The position numbers and the translations under genes are program-made. A stretch of 64,000 bases of DNA from an uncultured Blastocatellia bacterium (lineage in GTDB: Bacteria > Acidobacteriota > Blastocatellia > Pyrinomonadales > Pyrinomonadaceae), in NCBI GenBank assembly GCA_946480785.1, contig CAMLLD010000002.1:1-64000 (forward strand), read 5' to 3'. Of the stretch, positions 32,601 through 40,715 are shown piece after piece. The notes below the pieces were generated by a model. The model searched no databases. It was not told where the DNA came from and saw nothing but the letters and a program-made list of their open reading frames with translations. Within the stretch, counting starts at the first letter, position 1. Each line of letters starts with the position of its first letter.

Positions 32601-35600
32601 CTATTTGACGGCCTTGACGACGACCATTGAGTCGGCAAACCAGTAGTGACAATCCTCAGGTGGGTAGAGTGGCCGGCATACCGTGACCTCGAATGAGCGG
32701 AAGTATTTTTGAATCAGCCGCTGGTGCCTGCGACTCAACGTGTCGATCTCGTTTGTGTACCAGGTGAAGATGCCGCCCGGTCGCAAGACCCGCGCCGCAA
32801 CGGGGAAAAAATCTTCCGCCATCACAACGTTGTCGATGACCTCACGCAGGTACTCGTCTTCAAACGTCGGCACGGTATCGAAAAACACACCGTCCATTGA
32901 TTCGTCAGGCACCTGGTGGTGAGTATCGTGCCAGCGACCGTGAAGCAGGCGGATGTCGCGGCCGGGAAACTGCTTCTTCCATTCGTGGAAACGTTTCACT
33001 ACCTCGTCATTCGCTTCCATGATCGTGTATGACCTGACGCCATACTTCTGAATGCACGTCGCCGAGAGAGCCATGCCGAAGCCCGCCTCCAGGATGTCGC
33101 CATGCGATTCGGTTACGACCTTCGCCATAGCGTCCATCAAAGGCAGTTCCCAATCCTGCATCACTTGTTGTCCGGCGATGAACAGGTTGTGCTCGTCGTA
33201 TTCCGCATGATGTGAACCCCACGGAACCGTTTCCAAACGCGGACGCGCCGATCCTTCAACAAACCGTCTCGAAACGGCGTCGAGGTGTTTGAGATCGGAA
33301 GTAAGCTCGTCGAGCGTGCGGCGGAGTAACCAGTTTCGCTGTGCTTCCTTTGGTGGTTTGATAAAGTTTTCGTCTTTCAGCTTGAGCTGCACTTCGAATT
33401 GCGGGTACCGCCTGATGGTGGTGCGCTCGCGTTCCTGATCGAGTTGCAACTCCATCGCGAGTATCGTTTCACTCTCATTCTCGGAAAGTGCTTCGAGCCT
33501 GGCGAAGAGCTGTTCGCGTTCGTCAGCACTCAGCGTCGCGAGTTTATCCGTGATGACGTTTTGATCCGCAAACACCACCGCACCGTCAGTGCCTCGCTTG
33601 AACAGGTGATTGTGTCCGTTTGCCTTTGCCGTCAGGGTAACTACTGCGTCCTGGACCAGCGGATGTTGTTTCAAGAGCGTCTCGATGCCGTCAGGCTCGA
33701 TCCGGTAACCACGAATCTTCAGTTGATGATCGACTCGCCCCATGAACAGCAGGTCGCCGTTTGCGAGACTGCGGGCGAGGTCGCCGGTCTTGTACATGCG
33801 CGCGCCTGGAGTCTGGCTGAAAGGATTGGGAATAAATCGTTCGGCGGTGAGCGCGGGACGATTCAGGTAGGCGCGTGCGAGGCATTCGCCACCGACATAG
33901 ATCTCACCGGCGATTCCCGGCGGCGCCGGTCGCAGATATGGATCGAGCAGGTAAATCTGCGTGTAGTTGAGCGGCTGGCCCAGAGGTAGATCGTCGATTG
34001 GTTGATCGGAGTCCGGCACGTCATAAACCGTCGACGTGATCGTCGCTTCCGTAAGGCCGAAAACGTGAATCAACGGCACGCCGAAACTCCGCCACGCCGC
34101 CAGTAGTTTGCTCGAGACTTTCTCGCCGCCGATGATCACGAAACGCAGTGTTTCCGGCATCTGCGTCGAGCGTGCGGCGAGGATTCTTACCCACTCGTGC
34201 CAGTAAGCAGTGGGCAACTCGAGGCCCGTGATCTTTTGCCGTTCGATGACGCGCAGCAGATCCATCGGCGCAATAGACTCTTCGTTGTTGCCGAAGACGA
34301 TGGTTGCGCCGCACAACAGCGTCGGGAAGATCTCTTCGAGCGCGACGTCGAAACTCGGTGAAGCAAACTGCAAAATACGATCGCTGGCGCGCAAGCCGAT
34401 GCGCTCGCTGAAAGCCAGGCTGTACTTCGTCAGTGCATCGTGCGTGATGAGCACGCCGTTTGGTTGTCCGGTCGAGCCGGACGTGTAGATGGCATAAGCG
34501 AGGTTATCGCCGTTAGGCCTGACAGACAGGTCGTACACACTCTCATCCGCAATTTCCGCGGCCGCAGCGTCAAGGCCGATCACCTTTACGCCTGACTGCG
34601 GAACATTCGCGGGGAGTGCTTCTCGCGTTAGCAGGATCGAGGCCTTCGCATCCGCGAGCATGAAAGCGAGTGTCTCCGCCGGGTACGATGGATCGAGCGG
34701 CACAAACGCAGCTCCGGCTTTCAGGATCGCCAGCAGCGCAACCACCAGATCGAGCGATGGCTCCAGGTGAATAGCGACCAGCGTTTCCGGTTTTGCCCCG
34801 TGACGTTTTAAGTAGCGAGCCAGTTGATTGGCACGCTGATTCAAGTCCGCGTACGTGAATTTGCGATCGTTGAAAGCAATCGCGATCGCTTCAGGCTTGC
34901 GCGCGACCTGCTCTTCGAATAACTGGTGAACAAGTTTATTTGCATTCATATCAGTTACACCCCAAGTTGCTAGTAGTGCTCTGGTTTCGTTGCCGGAGGT
35001 CAAAGGCAGCTCGAGCAGGCGCTGTTCCGGAGCTTTGACTATCTCCTCCAACAGGTTACGAAAGTGGCCCATCATCCGCTCGATGGTTGTCGCGTCAAAC
35101 AACTCCGTGGCATAGACAACATCGCCGGCGAGTCCACTTTCACTTTCAGTCATTACCAGGTTGAGATCGGTCTCTGACGAGACCTCCTGCACGTCGATTG
35201 GAGTGAATCGCAAACCGCGCACCTCCAACGGCTCGAGTGGAGCATTCTGTAAAACGAATTCAACCTGGTAGAGCGGCGTGCGATTCAAACTGCGTTGCGG
35301 CTGGAGCATCTCGATGATCTGCTCAAACGGCACATCCTGATGCTGGTACGCGGCGAGCGTCATCTGCTTCACGCGCTGCAACAGATCGATGAAAGTCGGA
35401 TTACCTTTCATGTCTGTGCGCAGCACCAGCATGTTCACAAAGAACCCGATCAAACCTTCAGTTTCGTCGCGATTACGATTCGCGATGGCCGTGCCGACAG
35501 CAATATCCGTCTGATTACTGTAGCGATAGAGCAACACGTCAAACGCGGCGAGCAGGACCATGAACAGCGTCGCTCCTTCGCGCTGGCTCAATGCCTTGAG

Positions 35601-38144
35601 CCGGTCGGTAAGCTCTTTGTTCAATTCGAACGTCAACCTCGCGCCACGGAAACTCGCGACTTCCGGCCGGCGACGATCTGACGGCAGCTCCAGCACGGAC
35701 GAAACGTTCGCCAACTGCTCCCGCCAGTACGCCAACTGCTCGTCGAGTACCTCGCCCTGAAGATGCTCGCGCTGCCACACGGCGAAGTCGGCATACTGAA
35801 TGGGCAAAGCAGGCAGAGGCATGGGCGCGCCACTCGCGAAGGCTTCGTAAAGCGCTTGCATCTCACGACAGAGAATACCCATGGACCACCCATCACTGAC
35901 GCTGTGATGTAGCGTCAACAGCAACGCATGCTCCTGCTCACCGAGCACTACGAGCAGCGCTCGAATCAATGGACCACGCGAGAGGTCAAACGGCTGTTGA
36001 CGCTCCTCGCCGGCAAGTTGCTTTAGAGTCGCGCTACGCTCTGCGGACGGAACGTCACCCAGGTTCATGCTTCGTAACGAAATAGGAGTGAACGGCGCAA
36101 CGCGTTGCACGGGGCGCCCAGCGACAGTCTCGAAAACTGTATGCAGAACCTCGTGTCTGCGAACGATCTCGTTGAGACTCAGCTCGAGTGCAGCGGCGTC
36201 GAGCGGGCCCTCGATCAATAGCGCCTGGAACGAGTGGTACACGGGATCGCCGGGTTTCAACTGCTCCAGAAACCAGAGTCGTTGCTGTGAAAACGATAGC
36301 GGCAACTCTCGATCGCGAGAGACGGGCACGATTGGAGGTAGTAAGGCCGTGCTTTCGGGCACACAGGAATCGATGTGCGCCGCGAGCTTCGCGACCGTGG
36401 GATGCGCAAACAGGGCGCGCAACGGCAACTCCACACCCGTCGTCTTGCGCACCCGCACCATTACCCGCGTCGCCAGTAACGAATGGCCGCCGAGCTCGAA
36501 GAAGTTATCGTGCAAAGAAATTTTCGGTAGACCCAGCAGGTTGGCCCAAATGCCGGCGACCGTCTGCTCGGTGGCCGTGCGCGGCTCCACGTACTCTCCT
36601 CTGCCCGTGCGCTCCTTCAAATGCGGCAGCGCGCGCTTATCGATCTTGCCGCTCACCGTGCGCGGCAGTTTCTCCATCACTACAAAGGCCGACGGCACCA
36701 TCGCGTTCGGCAAGCGCTCCTGTAAGTAAGCGCGCAACTCATCCAGCTTCAGCTCCCCGTCGCCCACCACATACGCGCACAGAAAATTGCCGCCGGTCGT
36801 ATCTTTGCGATCGATTACGGCTACCTCTTTCACACCGGGGAAACTGCGCATCACGCTGTTCAGCTCTTCCAGCTCGACTCGTACGCCTCTGATCTTCACT
36901 TGCTGATCCTTGCGTCCGAGCAGCTCGACGTTGCCGTCGTCCAACAGGCGGCCGAGGTCGCCCGTCTTGTAGACGATGTCTTTGGGATCGTTACTGAATG
37001 GGTTTTGGATAAAGACTTCCGCGGTCAACTCCGGCTGTTTGTAATAACCGTGACTGCGATATGGAGTGCTGATGTAGATCTCGCCGATTACGCCAGTCGG
37101 ACAGATACGTCCCTCTTCGTCAACGATTAGAGAGCGCGCGCCGGGCATCGGCTTTCCGACCGGTATGGACCAGCGTTTCTCATCACCCGGCTGCACCTCG
37201 TAGATGAATTTGGCCATCGTCGTTTCGGACGTGCCGTAAAGGTTGATGAGTTTCACGCGTTCGCCGAAGATGGCTTTCCAACGTCCCACGTCGGCAGGCA
37301 ATAAAGCTTCTCCGGCCAGCAGCACATAACGCAGGGCACGAAATTGATCTGGTTGCAGCTCTTCGTTGAGGATGGCGCGGAACAATGTCGGCACACAATG
37401 GATCACGCTGATCGCTTCTCGCTCGAGCCATGCGACCAGCTCTTTCGCGTCCGTGACCAGCTCGTTGTCGGTGGGAACACAGATCGTCCCGCCGGCGCAA
37501 AGTGGCACGAAGACGTCGCGCAGCGAGCCATCAAACGACAGCGGTAACAACTGACTGACGCGATCGTCCCTGCCGATGCGCAGGTTCTCGATTTGCCAGC
37601 GTATGAAGTGGTCTATGCCTTTCAGCCGGCCCGCGATGCTCTTCGGGCGCCCGGTGGAACCGGAAGTGAAATAAATGTAACAAAAGTCATCCGGCGCCGG
37701 CGGCGGGGCTGTCTTTGCTGCGAGGACGCCGTCCAGCGCCAGTTGATCCAACCGGCGGTACTTGTCGAGATTGAGCACCTTGCCGTGAGTGAAACCGTTG
37801 AGTCGCTGCTTCAGGTTTGCGTCGCTAATGAACAAGTCAGGCGTGACGTCCTCGATCATCGTTTGCAGCCGCAGGTCCGGAAGCAGCGGATCGAACGGAA
37901 CGAACACCGCGCCGGCTTTCAGCACTGCGATGATGGAAGTGATCGCGTCGAGCTTGTTGTCGAGGAGAATGGCGACGATGCTTCCCTTCTTCGCGCCGCC
38001 GGAGATCAGTAGATGGGCCAGCTTGTCAGTGCGTTGTTGCAGCTCACGGTAGCTGATGCGCGTCTCGCCGGACGAAATCGCTACCTGCTCAGGCATGCTC
38101 TGAGCCATACGATCGAATAAGTGCTGTACGGGTTCATGCTTCAT
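32601..38144 (-). CDS. NRPS3: A(iso-MeAsp/acidic)-PCP-C-A(basic, truncated)-GAMT-like methyltransferase
   Basis: 1847 residues. A1 is 1-505, starting directly without a C domain, so NRPS2's last C domain serves it. Its pocket is D205 G206 R209 H249 L A L302 M A K500; the R/H pair and FDGSLRDVFVPL resemble the iso-linked acidic amino acid domains of microcystin synthetase. PCP1 is 515-590 (S555). C is 612-1050 (HHSVSDG). The A2 N-subdomain is 1065-1505 with pocket D1266 V1267 E1270 E1309 I G V1361 I T, acidic and so suited to a basic substrate. A2 has GSTGQPNG in place of PKG, and EPDGIE in place of EPGEIE. After a linker (1505-1640) comes a class I methyltransferase (1640-1847, ILEAGFGMAL, FFDTVP) most like guanidinoacetate N-methyltransferase. 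The A2 C-subdomain and PCP are missing and encoded by the next gene. The start overlaps the racemase stop by 11 bases. Confidence 0.92.
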   Translation of the reverse strand: MKHEPVQHLFDRMAQSMPEQVAISSGETRISYRELQQRTDKLAHLLISGGAKKGSIVAILLDNKLDAITSIIAVLKAGAVFVPFDPLLPDLRLQTMIEDVTPDLFISDANLKQRLNGFTHGKVLNLDKYRRLDQLALDGVLAAKTAPPPAPDDFCYIYFTSGSTGRPKSIAGRLKGIDHFIRWQIENLRIGRDDRVSQLLPLSFDGSLRDVFVPLCAGGTICVPTDNELVTDAKELVAWLEREAISVIHCVPTLFRAILNEELQPDQFRALRYVLLAGEALLPADVGRWKAIFGERVKLINLYGTSETTMAKFIYEVQPGDEKRWSIPVGKPMPGARSLIVDEEGRICPTGVIGEIYISTPYRSHGYYKQPELTAEVFIQNPFSNDPKDIVYKTGDLGRLLDDGNVELLGRKDQQVKIRGVRVELEELNSVMRSFPGVKEVAVIDRKDTTGGNFLCAYVVGDGELKLDELRAYLQERLPNAMVPSAFVVMEKLPRTVSGKIDKRALPHLKERTGRGEYVEPRTATEQTVAGIWANLLGLPKISLHDNFFELGGHSLLATRVMVRVRKTTGVELPLRALFAHPTVAKLAAHIDSCVPESTALLPPIVPVSRDRELPLSFSQQRLWFLEQLKPGDPVYHSFQALLIEGPLDAAALELSLNEIVRRHEVLHTVFETVAGRPVQRVAPFTPISLRSMNLGDVPSAERSATLKQLAGEERQQPFDLSRGPLIRALLVVLGEQEHALLLTLHHSVSDGWSMGILCREMQALYEAFASGAPMPLPALPIQYADFAVWQREHLQGEVLDEQLAYWREQLANVSSVLELPSDRRRPEVASFRGARLTFELNKELTDRLKALSQREGATLFMVLLAAFDVLLYRYSNQTDIAVGTAIANRNRDETEGLIGFFVNMLVLRTDMKGNPTFIDLLQRVKQMTLAAYQHQDVPFEQIIEMLQPQRSLNRTPLYQVEFVLQNAPLEPLEVRGLRFTPIDVQEVSSETDLNLVMTESESGLAGDVVYATELFDATTIERMMGHFRNLLEEIVKAPEQRLLELPLTSGNETRALLATWGVTDMNANKLVHQLFEEQVARKPEAIAIAFNDRKFTYADLNQRANQLARYLKRHGAKPETLVAIHLEPSLDLVVALLAILKAGAAFVPLDPSYPAETLAFMLADAKASILLTREALPANVPQSGVKVIGLDAAAAEIADESVYDLSVRPNGDNLAYAIYTSGSTGQPNGVLITHDALTKYSLAFSERIGLRASDRILQFASPSFDVALEEIFPTLLCGATIVFGNNEESIAPMDLLRVIERQKITGLELPTAYWHEWVRILAARSTQMPETLRFVIIGGEKVSSKLLAAWRSFGVPLIHVFGLTEATITSTVYDVPDSDQPIDDLPLGQPLNYTQIYLLDPYLRPAPPGIAGEIYVGGECLARAYLNRPALTAERFIPNPFSQTPGARMYKTGDLARSLANGDLLFMGRVDHQLKIRGYRIEPDGIETLLKQHPLVQDAVVTLTAKANGHNHLFKRGTDGAVVFADQNVITDKLATLSADEREQLFARLEALSENESETILAMELQLDQERERTTIRRYPQFEVQLKLKDENFIKPPKEAQRNWLLRRTLDELTSDLKHLDAVSRRFVEGSARPRLETVPWGSHHAEYDEHNLFIAGQQVMQDWELPLMDAMAKVVTESHGDILEAGFGMALSATCIQKYGVRSYTIMEANDEVVKRFHEWKKQFPGRDIRLLHGRWHDTHHQVPDESMDGVFFDTVPTFEDEYLREVIDNVVMAEDFFPVAARVLRPGGIFTWYTNEIDTLSRRHQRLIQKYFRSFEVTVCRPLYPPEDCHYWFADSMVVVKAVK

Positions 38145-38829
38145 ATCTGTTTTGCTCCACCAGGTTCTGCGCGATGATCGAGAGGGGATCTATGCAAGCT
38201 GACGGTGCGAACTGTTTGGCCAGTAAATGAATTTCGGTACAGGCCGCAACGAATGAATCGACGTTGTGACGGGTCATCAGCTTTTCGACAAACTGACACG
38301 CTTCCTTCAGGTTGCGATTGAGCTTCACTTCATAGATCAGCTCATGCATCTCGTGCTGTTCACTTTCGGACGGAAAGACAAAGTAGTTCCGGGCGTGTTC
38401 CCAACGCGGCTGTCGTTGCAGTAACTCGAGCTTCATAGTGCCGGTTGAGCTGATCACGAGGTGCTTCTTCTTTCGCGACTCGACCGCGGAAAAGATGACG
38501 TCCGGGAGTGAGATAATTCGCTCTCGCAACGCGCCGGGTAGTTGCGGCAGCAAGTAATGGATCGTCATGCAGCAGATAACGAAGTGTGACGCGCCCATGC
38601 GATCGAGCAATTGCAATGCGTCGATCAATCTGGTGAGTATCGGTTGAGTTTCGCCACGCAGAAAGGCCTCGGTTCGATCGGGGAAGGCCGGATCCGAATA
38701 CATCAGCACGGCGGGGCCGTCCTGTTCTCGCCGGCAAACCTCACCAGTGAGCTCATACAGAGTCTTCACAAACTCCGCCGACGCGAGTCCACCCATACCA
38801 CCCAAAACGCCAAGCACCGGTCTTCTCAA
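38134..38829 (-). CDS. Aspartate/glutamate racemase family protein
   Basis: 231 residues from a TTG start at 38829; a GTG four codons later is the alternative, and family N-termini (VLGVLGGMGGLASAEF) fit the TTG. The second catalytic cysteine is in VAACTEIHLLA near residue 195, as usual. The first lies in VICCMTIHYL (near 85), where most relatives have CNT; the Asn is absent. The enzyme would interconvert L and D forms of Asp, Glu or a derivative without PLP. It sits between the fused glutamate mutase/asparagine synthetase pair and NRPS3, whose first adenylation domain looks like an iso-acidic type. D-beta-methylaspartate supply, as proposed for McyF in microcystin, is the favoured role. It overlaps NRPS3 by 11 bases. 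Confidence 0.8.
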   Translation of the reverse strand: MRRPVLGVLGGMGGLASAEFVKTLYELTGEVCRREQDGPAVLMYSDPAFPDRTEAFLRGETQPILTRLIDALQLLDRMGASHFVICCMTIHYLLPQLPGALRERIISLPDVIFSAVESRKKKHLVISSTGTMKLELLQRQPRWEHARNYFVFPSESEQHEMHELIYEVKLNRNLKEACQFVEKLMTRHNVDSFVAACTEIHLLAKQFAPSACIDPLSIIAQNLVEQNRYEA

Positions 38830-38838
38830 ATTTTGTGG

Positions 38839-40707
38839 CTAGTTCAAGTTCGGGAGATTAAACGTGTCCAGAAAGATGCCGAACGTGAGGACGATGATGA
38901 GGAGGTCGTCGTCGAACGGCAGATTAAGCTTGAAACCGCTCTGAGTGTATTCGGCTCGTAAACGATCGATCACGTCCGGATCGAAATAACCCTGTCGCTT
39001 GATGCGCTCGTGCGAAACCATGTCGTTAATCCACTCGCCGCCGTGTTGTAACAAGTAAGAGCTGCCCGGCGCGTGAAAACCGAATTTCTCGCGCTGCACG
39101 ATTTCTCGCGGCAGCAGATCACCGGCCACTCGCTTGAGAATGTATTTCTCGATGTAGTTGTGAAGCTTCAACTCAGGCGGAATTCTCGTGGAAAACTCTA
39201 CGAGATCGATATCCAGAAACGGGTAACGACCTTCGACTGAATTTGCGAGCGCCATGCGATCGCCGTGATCCGAGATCAGGTGGTCTGAGAGTCGCAACCT
39301 GAAATCCAGATACGAGCGCTGATGCAGCGGATGCCGGCCGCGCAAACGTTCTTTATTGATCAAGCCGTGTTTGAAACAATCGAACTCCGGATACAACTCG
39401 TTCACGTGCCTCGAGTACAACGTCTGCTTCACTTCGCGCACGGCGAGATGATTTTTTTCGTAGAAGAAGTCTCGATCGCCCCACAGTTTTTCGCGCAACT
39501 CATCCTCGAGCACCGTCTCGAGGTCATAACTCTTCGCCTCGCGATCGCGAAAACTGTCAAAGCGATAGCCGACGTAACCGGCAAACAACTCGTCGGCGCC
39601 TTCACCAGTCAGGACCACTTTGACGCCGGCATTCTTTGCCGCCGCGGAAAGCGCCAGCGAACAGGTGTTGTAGCTTTCCCGCACGGGACACTCACTGTGA
39701 TAGATCATTTGCGACAATCGCTCGACGATCTCAGACCAGTCAAAAATGATCTCGTTGTGAATCGAGCGCGTGAACTGGGCCATCAAACGCTGATGTTTTG
39801 TTTCCGAGATGTCCGCGTCCGTAAATCCGATGGAGAACGAATGTCGTTGAGTGTTTGGCCCAAGCTGATTAATCAACGCTCCGATCAGCGAAGAATCCAG
39901 GCCGCCGCTGAGATAAAAACCCACCGGCACATCGGATTGCAGCCGATACCGCACGGAGCGAGTGAGCAGTTCTTTTAACTCGTCTACATATTCGTTTTCG
40001 GACTTGCTGATCGAACTCGCGCCAAGCGGCGGGTAATCGAGATCCCAATATTCCCTGACCGAGACTGCTCCGTTCTCGACGAGGATGTAGTGCCCGCTCT
40101 TCAGACTGTGAATGCCTTTGAACATCGTGCGTGGACTCACGAGACCGGGAAACGAAAGTATCTGGTCCAAACCTGTTAGATCGACTTCGCGCGGCGCTTG
40201 CGGATGCTCGAGAATGGCCTTGATTTCAGAAGCGAAGATGAACGAGCCATTGACCATCGTGTAGTAAAGCGGGTTGATACCGAAATGATCGCGGGCGAGG
40301 AAGAGTCGCCGGTTCTTTCGGTCGTAAATGACGAAGGCAAACTGGCCGTTGATCTTGTCAAGGAAGTCCACGCCATGTTCTTCGTAGAGATGAAGCAGGA
40401 CTTCGACGTCAGACCTGGTCCGGAACCTGTGGCCCTTCCCGATCAATCCCTTTTTCAGCTCGACGTAGTTGAAGATCTCGCCATTGCACAGCAACACCAC
40501 GGTACCGTCTTCGTTGTAGATCGGCTGGTCGCCACTCTCCAGATCGATAATGCTCAAACGCCTGAAGCCCAACGCCACAGAGTGGTCTACAAAATATCCG
40601 GCGGAATCAGGGCCACGATGGACCAGCTTGTCGGTCATACGCACCAACAGCTCTCGGTCCGGCTTGTGCTCGCCGCGCATATCAACGAAACCTGTAAGAC
40701 CACACAT
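38839..40707 (-). CDS. asnB: Asparagine synthetase (glutamine-hydrolysing), AsnB type
   Basis: 622 residues from the ATG at 40707, chosen because it places the glutaminase nucleophile Cys directly after Met (MCGLTGFVDM); an upstream start at 40752 would bury it. The class II amidotransferase domain (1-200) has KLVHRGPDSAGY and CNGEIFNYVEL. The synthetase domain carries the ATP pyrophosphatase loop SGGLDSSL and LTGEGADELFAGY. It normally makes Asn from Asp and Gln with ATP. In this operon it could feed the Asn-type module of NRPS2, amidate beta-methylaspartate, or amidate the peptide. It begins 8 bases after the mutase stop and is followed by the racemase, so it belongs to the building-block set. 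Confidence 0.88.
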   Translation of the reverse strand: MCGLTGFVDMRGEHKPDRELLVRMTDKLVHRGPDSAGYFVDHSVALGFRRLSIIDLESGDQPIYNEDGTVVLLCNGEIFNYVELKKGLIGKGHRFRTRSDVEVLLHLYEEHGVDFLDKINGQFAFVIYDRKNRRLFLARDHFGINPLYYTMVNGSFIFASEIKAILEHPQAPREVDLTGLDQILSFPGLVSPRTMFKGIHSLKSGHYILVENGAVSVREYWDLDYPPLGASSISKSENEYVDELKELLTRSVRYRLQSDVPVGFYLSGGLDSSLIGALINQLGPNTQRHSFSIGFTDADISETKHQRLMAQFTRSIHNEIIFDWSEIVERLSQMIYHSECPVRESYNTCSLALSAAAKNAGVKVVLTGEGADELFAGYVGYRFDSFRDREAKSYDLETVLEDELREKLWGDRDFFYEKNHLAVREVKQTLYSRHVNELYPEFDCFKHGLINKERLRGRHPLHQRSYLDFRLRLSDHLISDHGDRMALANSVEGRYPFLDIDLVEFSTRIPPELKLHNYIEKYILKRVAGDLLPREIVQREKFGFHAPGSSYLLQHGGEWINDMVSHERIKRQGYFDPDVIDRLRAEYTQSGFKLNLPFDDDLLIIVLTFGIFLDTFNLPNLN

Positions 40708-40715
40708 GTTATTGC

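Noticed and set aside
31971..32640. Frameshift or pseudogene explanation for the NRPS3/NRPS4 split
   Set aside because: NRPS3 ends in a complete methyltransferase domain with a natural-looking C-terminus, and NRPS4 has its own ribosome site and docking-like N-terminus. No stray homology bridges the two. Resequencing would still be decisive.
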